A stretch of 15,640 nt of DNA, from the NCBI GenBank assembly GCA_030152265.1, contig JASLHQ010000225.1, positions 1-15,640 on the forward strand. The letters run 5' to 3'. This stretch comes from Savagea sp. (GTDB lineage Bacteria; Bacillota; Bacilli; Bacillales_A; Planococcaceae). The notes beneath the pieces were generated by a model. The model saw nothing but the letters and a program-made list of their open reading frames with translations, had not been told where the DNA came from and did no database searches. Positions 6,534-14,385 of this stretch are shown piece by piece. Every line of letters begins with the position of its first letter. Position 1 is the first letter of the stretch. The position numbers were made by a program, and so were the translations under genes.

Positions 6534-7514
6534 ATGCAAGCTTATGTACATGAAGGGGATCAATACGTATTGAAAGAAATACCGGTTGCGCGATGTGGGG
6601 ACGATGAAGTGCGAGTAAGTTTACGCGCCGCTTCATTAAATCGCCGTGATTTATATATAAAAAATCGTCGCCAAGGGGAACAAACACCACTCGTCTTAGG
6701 TTCAGATGGAGCGGGAGTCATCGAAGAAGTTGGAGCGAACGTGACGAATTGGAAAGTGGGCGATGAAGTGCTCATTAATCCGTCACTTCGTTGGTACACA
6801 CAAAGTGAAGTAGCACCGGAAGATTATGATATTTTAGGAATGCCAGATCACGGTACATTTGCGGAACAAATCATTATTTCTGCAGAACAAATTGAACCGA
6901 CATTAGCTCATTTAACGTGGGAAGAAAATGCATCCCTCGCGCTTGCGGGAATGACGGGATATCGAGCGCTCGTCACGAAAGGAGAAGTGACGAAAGAAGA
7001 TACCGTTTTTATTCCTGGAGGAAGTAGCGGAGTTGCGACGTATATAATTCAAATCGCAAAAGCGCTCGGTGCGCGTGTCATCACATCGTCACGAGATGAA
7101 AAGAAACGTAAACAACTTCAAGAGTTAGGGGCAGACCTCGTATTACAGACGAACGAAGATTGGGTGGCAACATTACAAGATGAAACGATTACGCTCGTCA
7201 TCGATAGTGTAGGGCGTGCGACGTTCAATCGCTCACTTGAAGTGTTACAACGAGGAGGACGTCTCGTCGTTTTCGGTGCGACGACAGAAGACACCGTAGA
7301 ATTAGATCTTCGTACATTTTTCTACAATCAACAACGCATCATCGGGTCGACGATGGCTTGCCGAGAAGAATTGCGACAATTTTTAAGTTTAATGGCGCAA
7401 CATAAATTAAAACCTGTGATCGACCGAGCTTATCCGTTAGCAGAAGCAGCATCTGCGATGGAACGACTGGAGCAGAGCGAGCAATTCGGAAAAGTTGTGC
7501 TCGAAATGAATTAA
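6534..7514 (+). CDS. MDR-superfamily NAD(P)H:quinone-type oxidoreductase, zinc-free
   Basis: A 326-residue medium-chain dehydrogenase/reductase. The N-terminal GroES-like catalytic domain (about 1-125) has LGSDGAG (55-61) and VGANV-x-x-WKVGDEV (66-79). The Rossmann domain has the coenzyme loop PGGSSGVA (161-168) and SVGRATF further on. The zinc ligands of classical alcohol dehydrogenases are missing: the usual Cys is replaced in SLNRRDLY (34-41), the usual His is Asp in GSDGAG, and there is no four-Cys structural lobe. That places it with the quinone oxidoreductase/YogA type rather than zinc alcohol dehydrogenases. The substrate cannot be told from sequence. A strong AAAGGAGG (6518-6525) lies eight bases before ATG 6534. 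It has its own terminator and appears to be a single-gene unit. Confidence 0.88.
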   Translation: MQAYVHEGDQYVLKEIPVARCGDDEVRVSLRAASLNRRDLYIKNRRQGEQTPLVLGSDGAGVIEEVGANVTNWKVGDEVLINPSLRWYTQSEVAPEDYDILGMPDHGTFAEQIIISAEQIEPTLAHLTWEENASLALAGMTGYRALVTKGEVTKEDTVFIPGGSSGVATYIIQIAKALGARVITSSRDEKKRKQLQELGADLVLQTNEDWVATLQDETITLVIDSVGRATFNRSLEVLQRGGRLVVFGATTEDTVELDLRTFFYNQQRIIGSTMACREELRQFLSLMAQHKLKPVIDRAYPLAEAASAMERLEQSEQFGKVVLEMN

Positions 7515-7522
7515 ATAATGTT

Positions 7523-7559
7523 AAGTGAAACATTTCATTTAGAGATGTTTCACTTTTTT
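7523..7559 (+). terminator. Intrinsic terminator after the MDR gene
   Basis: A perfect 11-bp stem AAGTGAAACAT (7523-7533) with ATGTTTCACTT (7545-7555), an 11-base loop, and a T run at 7554-7559. Confidence 0.9.
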
Positions 7560-7598
7560 ACATAACAAAATAATAAATATCGATATGGAATAAAAGGA

Positions 7599-10142
7599 GT
7601 GAGCACAATAGATAATCGAGGACTGACAAAAGAAGAAGCGTTACGAAGGTTAGCACGTCATGGAGAAAATAAATTAGTCGAAGCTAAAAAAGATTCTTTA
7701 TTTAAAAAAATAGTAGCGCAATTGTTGGATGTATTAATGGTTATTTTATTAATCGGGGCTACTGTATCGTATCTCATTGGAGAAACGACAGATGCGATTA
7801 TTATTGTCATCGTCATCGTTTTAAACGTTACGATCAGTTTAGTACAAGAATATAAAGCGGACGATGCATTAGCTGCTTTGAAAAATATGACCGTACCGAA
7901 AGCGTATGTTCGTCGAAATGGTGTTGTACAAGAAGTGGAAGCGACGACGATTGTCGTAGGAGATGTTGTTTTGTTAGAAGCAGGTCGTCTCGTACCAGCT
8001 GATTTAGAAATCATTCAGGCGAGAGATTTGATGATTGATGAATCAACACTTACGGGGGAATCTGTTCCACAGCTAAAAGATGTAGGTCAACTTGCCGCAA
8101 TGTCGACTGTTGTAACGAACGGAACGGCAGTAGGAATTGTAAAAGCAACAGGTATGGAAACAGAAATTGGAAAGATCGCTTCCATATTAAATGAAACGGC
8201 TGATGATTTCACACCGTTGCAAAAAAGTTTAAATACGTTAGGAAAATATCTCGGTGTAGCGACGGTTGTCATTAGCGTTGTTATTTTTTCTATCGGTTTT
8301 CTTCAAGGGCGAGACGTGCGTGAGATGTTTATGCTCGCGATTAGTTTAGCAGTCGCTGCGATTCCAGAAGGTCTACCAGCCGTCGTGACAATCGTGCTCG
8401 CTTTAGGGATGCGAAAAATGGTGAAGCAGCATGTCATCATCCGCAAGCTGCCAGCGGTAGAAGCGCTCGGGAGCGTCGATATCATCTGTTCGGATAAGAC
8501 AGGGACATTAACACAAAATAAAATGACCGTTCTTCGTGTAATGGCAGGAGGCGACATTGTAAGCCCAAGCGAACATGCTCCGTCATTTGATGCTTTAGCG
8601 GAAGTGTATGGGCATTGCCATCACGTCGAACGCTCTGAAGGCGAATGGATAGGCGAACCGACAGAAGTAGGACTCGTCACTTATGCGTATAAGTATGATG
8701 CAAGTTTGTACAATCGTTATCCATTAATTGATGAAATTCCATTTGATTCTACACGTAAAATGATGACGACGATTCACGAGAAACATGGTCGCTCCATCGC
8801 TTACACGAAAGGTGCGTTAGATCGTGTATTAGCGAAATGCTCGTTCGTCTTAGAAGAAGGACAAGTCATTTCTTTAACGTCTGAAAAAAGGGAATACATT
8901 CAAAGTCAGGCGAATGAAATGGCGAGTGATGCTTTACGAGTGTTAGGTGCAGCGATGAAACGAGAAGGAGATTTGTACAAAGAAGATGAGCTCATCTTTG
9001 TCGGTTTTGCCGCGATGATGGATCCTCCACGTGAAGAAGTAAAAGCTGCTCTAGAAGAAACGAAACGAGCAGGTATTCAAACAGTGATGATCACGGGAGA
9101 TGATCCACATACTGCTTTTGCTATTGGACGCCAGCTCGGTTTAGTCGACTCAATGGAAGAAGTGTGGACAGGTCAAAAAATTGATGAAACCGACGCCGAT
9201 ACATTTGCGAAGCAAGTTCGCCACGTGCGTATATTTGCGCGAGTATCCCCGACCCATAAAGTGAAAATTGTCCAAGCGTTGCAAGCGCACGACCTCGTCG
9301 TATCGATGACAGGTGATGGTGTGAACGACGCACCGAGTTTAAAAGCAGCAGATGTTGGTGTCGCGATGGGCATTACAGGGACCGATGTTGCGAAAGGTGC
9401 ATCAGATATCGTGTTGACGGATGACAATTTTTCATCAATTGTTCAAGCGGTAAAAGAAGGCCGTACTATTTTTAATAACATTAAAAAAACGGTGCTCTTT
9501 TTACTTTCCTGTAATTTAGGTGAAATTATCGCACTCTTTTTCGGAATTTTACTCGGTTGGCCAACTTTACTACGTCCCGTGCATATTTTATGGGTAAATC
9601 TCGTGACGGATACATTTCCTGCTCTCGCTCTCGGCGTAGACAATGATAACCGCCACGTCATGGAGCAAAAACCACGTCGTACAGAAGAACATATTTTGCA
9701 TGGGTCGCTTCATCATTTGATTTGGAATGGTTTGTTGATCGGAGGATTAACATTATTGGCATTTATACTCGGTGCTTATTATGTCGACGGAGAGTGGCTG
9801 CACGGCCAACAACTATCAGCACACGGATTAATGGTCGCACAAACGATGGCCTTTTTAACATTGAGCTTCGCGCAACTATTCCATGCGTTTAACGTTCGTT
9901 CCATGACGGATACGATCTTTTCAAAACAACTATGGAGCAATCGCTATTTATTATATGCCTTCGGATTCGGAATTGCGTTGCAAGTGTTGCTCGTAACAGT
10001 TGGACCGCTCGCTGCGGTGTTCCATCTGCATGCCTTAACGCTCATCGAATGGTCGACTGTTTTCGGACTGAGTATCGTGCCAATCATCTTCAATGAATTG
10101 CTAAAAATGAAACGACGTCATGCTAAAAATCGTGTACAATGA
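7599..10142 (+). CDS. SERCA-like calcium-transporting P-type ATPase (P2A)
   Basis: A membrane cation pump of about 845 residues, similar in kind to B. subtilis YloB and Listeria LMCA1; it should export Ca2+ at the cost of ATP. Numbered from GTG 7599: actuator TGES (152-155), phosphorylation site DKTGT with D299, nucleotide-domain KGA (404-406), hinge TGDGVND (571-577). There are about ten membrane segments; TM4 has PEGLP (256-260), TM5 has N639 and E642, TM6 has N667, T670 and D671. These match SERCA calcium-site residues (E309, N768, E771, N796, T799, D800). The residue matching SERCA E908 appears to be Q759, so one site may be altered. The start is unclear: GTG 7599 overlaps the AAAGGAG site, while in-frame ATA 7608 lies eight bases after it. 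A small acidic gene follows after 30 bp, probably co-transcribed. Confidence 0.93.
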   Translation: MSTIDNRGLTKEEALRRLARHGENKLVEAKKDSLFKKIVAQLLDVLMVILLIGATVSYLIGETTDAIIIVIVIVLNVTISLVQEYKADDALAALKNMTVPKAYVRRNGVVQEVEATTIVVGDVVLLEAGRLVPADLEIIQARDLMIDESTLTGESVPQLKDVGQLAAMSTVVTNGTAVGIVKATGMETEIGKIASILNETADDFTPLQKSLNTLGKYLGVATVVISVVIFSIGFLQGRDVREMFMLAISLAVAAIPEGLPAVVTIVLALGMRKMVKQHVIIRKLPAVEALGSVDIICSDKTGTLTQNKMTVLRVMAGGDIVSPSEHAPSFDALAEVYGHCHHVERSEGEWIGEPTEVGLVTYAYKYDASLYNRYPLIDEIPFDSTRKMMTTIHEKHGRSIAYTKGALDRVLAKCSFVLEEGQVISLTSEKREYIQSQANEMASDALRVLGAAMKREGDLYKEDELIFVGFAAMMDPPREEVKAALEETKRAGIQTVMITGDDPHTAFAIGRQLGLVDSMEEVWTGQKIDETDADTFAKQVRHVRIFARVSPTHKVKIVQALQAHDLVVSMTGDGVNDAPSLKAADVGVAMGITGTDVAKGASDIVLTDDNFSSIVQAVKEGRTIFNNIKKTVLFLLSCNLGEIIALFFGILLGWPTLLRPVHILWVNLVTDTFPALALGVDNDNRHVMEQKPRRTEEHILHGSLHHLIWNGLLIGGLTLLAFILGAYYVDGEWLHGQQLSAHGLMVAQTMAFLTLSFAQLFHAFNVRSMTDTIFSKQLWSNRYLLYAFGFGIALQVLLVTVGPLAAVFHLHALTLIEWSTVFGLSIVPIIFNELLKMKRRHAKNRVQ

Positions 10143-10172
10143 AGAATGGAGAATGAATGAGGAGGAACGATT

Positions 10173-10448
10173 GTGGAAATCCAATTAAAAGAAATTGAGC
10201 GCATTGAAGATCCGACAGGGATTTTATTAGGAGCACGAGATGAAGTGCATTTCGTCGTGCGTTTCGAAGATGAGGAAGATGAGTTATATCGCGCTGATGG
10301 AATCGGTGTTCGTTTACTCGTTCATGTAGAAGAGCAAACGATTTTAGCTCATTTTATTTACGAAACAGCAGATGGCGCTATTTTAGAATATGAGCTGGAT
10401 GAAGATGAGTTAAAGGCGTTATATGAGCATTACATTCAAAACAAATAA
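10173..10448 (+). CDS. Small acidic protein of unknown function (DUF6509-like)
   Basis: A 91-residue soluble protein, strongly acidic, with clusters such as RFEDEEDELY (30-39) and YELDEDELKALYEHY (73-87). No signal peptide, membrane segment or cysteine is visible. The layout (an opening xEDPTGILLGxRxE, a central DEEDELYxxxG, and an acidic helical end) resembles short Bacillales proteins I recall as DUF6509; this is from memory and needs a profile search. GTG 10173 has AGGAGG (10160-10165) seven bases upstream; the overlapping TTG 10171 is out of frame. It follows the calcium ATPase by 30 bp with no terminator between them, so the two are probably co-transcribed. A role in calcium handling would be pure inference from neighbourhood and charge. 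Confidence 0.8.
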   Translation: MEIQLKEIERIEDPTGILLGARDEVHFVVRFEDEEDELYRADGIGVRLLVHVEEQTILAHFIYETADGAILEYELDEDELKALYEHYIQNK

Positions 10449-10530
10449 AGTGCGAAATGACTAAAAATGCTTCATAATGGAAGTGTTAAGAATGTTTCTC
10501 AATGATCATAAACATAGGAGTGTAGATAGG

Positions 10531-11526
10531 ATGAGTAAGGAAATTGTAGACGTCACGATTATCGGGGCTGGTCCAACAGGACTGTTCGCGACATTTTATG
10601 CAGGAATGCGAGAAATGAGTGTCAATTTAATTGATAGCTTGCCACAGCTTGGCGGCCAATTAATTGAATTGTATCCAGATAAATATATTTATGATGTAGG
10701 AGGCTTTCCAAAGATTTTAGCGAAAGACTTAGTTGCCAACCTAGTGGAACAAGCAAAATTTGCGAAGCCGAACATTTACTTAGAAGAAGCGGTTGAGTCT
10801 TATGAGAAAAAAGACGACCATTTCGTATTAAAAACAAATCGCGGCGAGTATTTAACACGTACAATTTTAATTACGGCTGGAATCGGAGCGTTCCAACCAC
10901 GTAAGATCGGAATCGAAGAAGAAGTTCACTTCGAAGGCGAAACATTACATTATGGTATTAAAGATTTGCAAGTATTCGCTGGTAAAAATGTGCTCGTTTG
11001 TGGTGGAGGAGACTCTGCGGTAGACTGGGCACTCATGTTAGAAGAAGTAGCCGAGAAAGTGACACTCGTTCACCGTCGTGAGCGCTTCACAGCACACGAG
11101 ACGAGTGTAAATCAACTTATGGAGTCTACAGTCGAAGTGAAGACATCTCGTCAAGTGAAAGCAATTAAAGGGCTTGATGGAAAAGTAGATACAGTCATTC
11201 TCGCGAATAAGGAAGGCGAAGAAGAACATATCGACCTCGATCACGTCGTCGTGAACTACGGAAATATTTCTTCATTAGGACCGTTAAAAGAATGGGGTCT
11301 TGAAATGGATCGTAACAGCATTCTCGTTGATCGTCACATGTCGACGAACGTAGAAGGGATTTTCGCAGCGGGCGATGTCGCTTCCTACGACGGCAAAGTG
11401 AAGCTAATCGCGGTAGGATTTGGAGAAGCACCGATTGCGATTAGCCACATTAAAACGATGGTCGATCCGAAAGCGCGCGTTCAACCGAAACATAGTACAA
11501 GTGTTTTTAAACAAGATAACGAATAA
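10531..11526 (+). CDS. yumC: Ferredoxin/flavodoxin-NADP+ reductase, thioredoxin-reductase-like (YumC)
   Basis: A 331-residue flavoprotein matching B. subtilis YumC in length and sequence. It passes electrons between NADPH and ferredoxin or flavodoxin. The FAD-binding GAGPTG is at 12-17, a second FAD contact is at GDVASYDGKVKLIAVGFGEA (281-300), the NADPH-binding GGGDSA is at 158-163, and HRRER (181-185) fits recognition of the NADPH 2'-phosphate. The CxxC redox pair of thioredoxin reductase is absent, which separates it from TrxB. I chose ATG 10531 with AGGAG (10516-10520) ten bases upstream; ATG 10477 is in frame but has no binding site and adds non-family residues. No strong promoter is clear in 10449-10530; a weak CATAAT at 10473-10478 is the best -10 candidate. 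A shared terminator follows. Confidence 0.95.
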   Translation: MSKEIVDVTIIGAGPTGLFATFYAGMREMSVNLIDSLPQLGGQLIELYPDKYIYDVGGFPKILAKDLVANLVEQAKFAKPNIYLEEAVESYEKKDDHFVLKTNRGEYLTRTILITAGIGAFQPRKIGIEEEVHFEGETLHYGIKDLQVFAGKNVLVCGGGDSAVDWALMLEEVAEKVTLVHRRERFTAHETSVNQLMESTVEVKTSRQVKAIKGLDGKVDTVILANKEGEEEHIDLDHVVVNYGNISSLGPLKEWGLEMDRNSILVDRHMSTNVEGIFAAGDVASYDGKVKLIAVGFGEAPIAISHIKTMVDPKARVQPKHSTSVFKQDNE

Positions 11527-11531
11527 TAGCC

Positions 11532-11572
11532 AAAAGACGCCTAGAATCGAAATTTGATTCTAGGCGTCTTTT
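11532..11572. terminator. Bidirectional intrinsic terminator between yumC and the deacetylase gene
   Basis: A perfect 17-bp stem: 11532-11548 (AAAAGACGCCTAGAATC) with 11556-11572 (GATTCTAGGCGTCTTTT), seven-base loop. Four A on one end and four T on the other give a U tail in either direction. It lies 5 bp after the yumC stop and 3 bp from the stop of the convergent minus-strand gene, so it serves both. Confidence 0.93.
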
Positions 11573-11575
11573 ACA

Positions 11576-13018
11576 TTAAGCTGCTTTTTCTGTTTTTAGT
11601 TGCTCATCTAATTGTTTTAATTCGAGCATTTGTGTCACTGTAATGAATTCATACCCTTCATCTTGTAAATATTTCATAACAGCATCTAAACCGTCTGCAG
11701 TCGGTTGATGAATATCGTGCATTAAAATGACGGCACGATCATGAACTTGTGCTTTCGTAATCGCTAATAGTTTATCAGGGTTACGGTGCTGCCAGTCTAA
11801 CGTATCAACTTCCCATAAGATGACTGGTAAATCACCGAGTTGAGCTCGTACCATATCGTTTACGCCACCATATGGAGGACGGAATGTTTTTGGACCTTCG
11901 CCCGTCGCTTGTTTGATTAATTCATTCGTATGTTGTACTTCATATTTCACTTTGTCTGCTGATAAATTCGGTAACAACGGGTGACTGTACGAATGGTTTC
12001 CAAGTTCGTGTCCGCGTTCGAGTACTTCTTTCGCAAGGTCAGGTGCCATTTCTACACGGTTCCCGAGCATATAAAATGTGGCCGGTGCTTTATATTTATC
12101 TAAAATATCGAGTACCATCGGTGTCACTTTTTTATCTGGACCGTCATCAAATGTCATCGCAACATATTTTTTAGATGGGTCAAGTTGTGTTGATTGATAG
12201 TCTTCTGTCAAAATATCATTTAAATCACGAAGACGAATGGAAACAGCGTTTGCGCCTGCCTCACTTGATTTTGTGAAATGATCTTCATCGAAGTAGAAAA
12301 TGATATTTTCCCCTGTGAATGCAAAGTTATCGAAATCTTTCCATGTCATAGTTTTCATTTTTTCTTCAAAATCATCGCGTAAATGTTCTTGGTACGTTTC
12401 GTCATTTTGTAAAGCGTTCGCTACCGTTTCTTGCAACGTCGCTAAATTTTCATTGTTTTGAACGAAAAGAGCGTCCATTGGGAATAACCCTTCATGTTCA
12501 TCATTTTGAAGTGCACGGAAAGCTTTTAATTGTTGGAGCTGATAAGGAGTTTTCGTGCTGTTAACTTGTGTGTTTTCTAATAGCACGAATGTAGTATGAC
12601 CATCTGCACCAGGCACGACTTCTACATCGATCGTGAATTGTCCGTTCGCTTCTTTGTCTTGTAATCGTGTTTCTACTACACGATCTACATACGCTTGTTT
12701 TTGTTTGTCGACAAATTGTTTTGTCGTTTTGTTCACATCATCAAAAGGTGTTGTGATATAAGTAACTGTGAATGGATAGCGATCACTTTTGAATGTTTCT
12801 GTTGTTTTTTCAATCGTTACACCATCTACGTCTTCCATCGTTTCAGTCGTTGTTTCAGTTTCTAATTGCGTCACATCTACGTTTTTTTCTGCGAATGGAC
12901 CCATTTCATTCGCGTACGCATAATACGTACCAAATCCCCCGCCAGCTACTAAAACGAGGATGATAGCGAGTAAACCGAATACTTTACCCTTTGATTTCTT
13001 TCTTTGTGATCGATACAT
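11576..13018 (-). CDS. pdaC: Membrane-anchored polysaccharide (peptidoglycan) deacetylase, PdaC-like
   Basis: A 480-residue cell-surface enzyme. A basic N-terminus (RSQRKKSKGK) precedes one membrane anchor at about 13-33, with no lipobox or clear cleavage site. Residues about 60-270 are the extracytoplasmic PdaC/DUF4163-DUF3298 type region, including NIIFYFDEDHF (238-248). The C-terminal NodB domain has all motifs: TFDDGPD (289-295; D291, D292), HSYSHP (342-347; metal ligands H342, H346), RPPYGG (380-385), LWEVDTLDW (401-409), and LMHDIH (432-437; H434). This is the architecture of B. subtilis PdaC, a peptidoglycan N-acetylmuramic/N-acetylglucosamine deacetylase; the exact sugar here is not shown. 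A GGAG site (complement of 13028-13031) lies nine bases before the ATG. It is divergent from trhO and has a palindrome upstream that could be its operator. Confidence 0.9.
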   Translation of the reverse strand: MYRSQRKKSKGKVFGLLAIILVLVAGGGFGTYYAYANEMGPFAEKNVDVTQLETETTTETMEDVDGVTIEKTTETFKSDRYPFTVTYITTPFDDVNKTTKQFVDKQKQAYVDRVVETRLQDKEANGQFTIDVEVVPGADGHTTFVLLENTQVNSTKTPYQLQQLKAFRALQNDEHEGLFPMDALFVQNNENLATLQETVANALQNDETYQEHLRDDFEEKMKTMTWKDFDNFAFTGENIIFYFDEDHFTKSSEAGANAVSIRLRDLNDILTEDYQSTQLDPSKKYVAMTFDDGPDKKVTPMVLDILDKYKAPATFYMLGNRVEMAPDLAKEVLERGHELGNHSYSHPLLPNLSADKVKYEVQHTNELIKQATGEGPKTFRPPYGGVNDMVRAQLGDLPVILWEVDTLDWQHRNPDKLLAITKAQVHDRAVILMHDIHQPTADGLDAVMKYLQDEGYEFITVTQMLELKQLDEQLKTEKAA

Positions 13019-13062
13019 GTTGAACGTCTCCTTACTTCTAAAGTTTATATGATTTACAGTTA

Positions 13063-13084
13063 TTTAGACGTCAGACCGTCTAAA
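13063..13084. promoter_or_regulatory. 22-bp palindrome, possible operator between the deacetylase gene and trhO
   Basis: TTTAGACG (13063-13070) and CGTCTAAA (13077-13084) are perfect inverted 8-bp arms around TCAGAC. The TAGAC/GTCTA half-site style resembles TetR-family operators. It lies 45 bp upstream of the deacetylase ATG and about 190 bp upstream of trhO, so it more likely controls the former. No T run follows on either side, so it is not a terminator. No regulator gene is nearby. Confidence 0.5.
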
Positions 13085-13208
13085 ATAGTTTGCAAAAAAA
13101 GAAAAAACTTTCCCTTGCGCAATCTTTACCCGACTATGGAAAAATAAAACAAACTAGTGTTTCAACCTTTTTTCACAATTCGAATTATGGTACAATGTCC
13201 TTCATTAG

Positions 13209-13214
13209 TATAAT
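13209..13214 (+). promoter_or_regulatory. Candidate -10 element for trhO
   Basis: A perfect TATAAT at 13209-13214, about 60 bp before the trhO start. The -35 region 17 bp upstream (TATGGT, 13186-13191) is poor. An alternative -10, TACAAT, is at 13191-13196. The rest of 13085-13273 is AT-rich, with no gene or further clear signal. Confidence 0.4.
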
Positions 13215-13273
13215 CGAAAAGAGATAACTAATTAAATGAAAGCTATTATAAATAGAGAAAGTAGGTTGTATCG

Positions 13274-14242
13274 ATGGATAAGCAATATCGTGTTTTGCTT
13301 TTTTATAAATACACAAAAGTAGAAGACCCAGTAGAATTTGCAGACAAACATTTGGCATTTTGTAAAGAAATCGGCTTGAAAGGTCGTATTTTAGTCGGAA
13401 AAGAAGGAATTAACGGAACGTGTTCAGGAACGATTGAACAGACGGATGCTTACATGGAAGAACTCCGAAAAGATCCACGTTTCGCAGACACTGTTTTCAA
13501 AATGGATTATGAAGACGGTCACGCATTTAAAAAAATGCACGTACGTCCACGTGAACAAATCGTTAACTTAAGTTTGGAAGACGATATTAATCCGAATGAA
13601 TTAACAGGCCGTTACCTCGAACCGACAGAATTTTATGCGAAAATGCAAGAAGAGAACACAGTCATTATCGATGCTCGTAACGATTATGAATATGACGTCG
13701 GCCATTTCCGTGGAGCGGTTCGTCCAGACATTCGCACATTCCGCGAATTGCCACAGTGGATTAAAGAAAACCGTGAAATTTTTGAAGGGAAGCAAGTTCT
13801 TGCTTACTGTACAGGTGGTATTCGTTGTGAAAAGTTCACAGGATGGATGCTCCGTGAAGGATTTGACAATGTGAACCACTTACATGGCGGAATCGTCACT
13901 TACGGAAAAGACCCAGAAGTTCAAGGGCAACTATGGGACGGGCAATGTTACGTATTCGATGAGCGTCTCGTCGTTCCAGTAAACCGTGTGAACCCGACAA
14001 TCGTCGGAAAAGATCATTATGACGGTACACCATGTGAGCGTTACGTGAACTGTGCGAACCCAGAATGTAACGAACAAATTTTATGTTCAGAAGAAAATGA
14101 ACATCTTCACATGCGCGGATGTACAGATGAGTGTATGACACACCCACGCAACCGTTACATCGAAGAGCACGAAATGACAGAGGAGCAAGTTGCAGAGCGT
14201 TTGAAGCAGTTAGAGGAACACCGTGCAGTCGTTGCAAGTTAA
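13274..14242 (+). CDS. trhO: Oxygen-dependent tRNA uridine(34) hydroxylase TrhO (rhodanese family)
   Basis: A 322-residue protein of the YceA/YbfQ/TrhO family, which hydroxylates U34 of certain tRNAs to ho5U using O2, an early step to mo5U/cmo5U-type wobble bases. The N-terminal acylphosphatase-like domain (about 1-95) contains LVGKEGINGTCSG (40-52). The rhodanese domain (about 125-220) has DARNDYEYDVGHFRGAV (133-149) and the active loop CTGGIRCEKFTGWM, with catalytic C179 and a second C185. The C-terminal segment is cysteine-rich (C254, C260, C265, C271, C283, C287), as in this family, and could bind metal. ATG 13274 has only a weak GTAGG-type site at 13261-13265. Length and motifs are normal. 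It is monocistronic, with its own terminator. Confidence 0.94.
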   Translation: MDKQYRVLLFYKYTKVEDPVEFADKHLAFCKEIGLKGRILVGKEGINGTCSGTIEQTDAYMEELRKDPRFADTVFKMDYEDGHAFKKMHVRPREQIVNLSLEDDINPNELTGRYLEPTEFYAKMQEENTVIIDARNDYEYDVGHFRGAVRPDIRTFRELPQWIKENREIFEGKQVLAYCTGGIRCEKFTGWMLREGFDNVNHLHGGIVTYGKDPEVQGQLWDGQCYVFDERLVVPVNRVNPTIVGKDHYDGTPCERYVNCANPECNEQILCSEENEHLHMRGCTDECMTHPRNRYIEEHEMTEEQVAERLKQLEEHRAVVAS

Positions 14243-14246
14243 TGTT

Positions 14247-14283
14247 AAAACTGTTTGAGGAATGGAACTCAAACAGTTTTTTT
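14247..14283 (+). terminator. Intrinsic terminator after trhO
   Basis: A perfect 13-bp stem AAAACTGTTTGAG (14247-14259) with CTCAAACAGTTTT (14268-14280), an eight-base loop, and a T run at 14277-14283. Confidence 0.92.
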
Positions 14284-14345
14284 ACGTCCAATTTGTGATA
14301 GAACGAGTACTAAATTGTGAAAAGGTCATAAAAAATTGAAATCAA

Positions 14346-14354
14346 TGTTATAAT
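14346..14354 (+). promoter_or_regulatory. Extended -10 promoter for the DUF368 gene
   Basis: TGTTATAAT (14346-14354) is an extended -10 (TGn plus a perfect TATAAT). No good -35 lies 17 bp upstream (TCATAA at 14326-14331), which extended -10 promoters tolerate. It lies about 30 bp before the start codon. Confidence 0.6.
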
Positions 14355-14385
14355 AAACGAGATTGATCATTTGGAGGATTGCATG

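Noticed and set aside
7523..7555. The inverted repeat as the end of a mobile element
   Set aside because: It has a T run, directly follows a stop codon, and has no transposase or matching copy. It is an ordinary terminator.
10466..10487. Hairpin AATGCTTC/GAAGTGTT between the small acidic gene and yumC as a terminator
   Set aside because: The stem needs two G-T pairs and no T run follows. At most it is a weak structure, so co-transcription with yumC cannot be excluded.
10477..10530. Upstream ATG extension of yumC
   Set aside because: There is no ribosome binding site before 10477, while AGGAG lies before 10531, where the family sequence begins.
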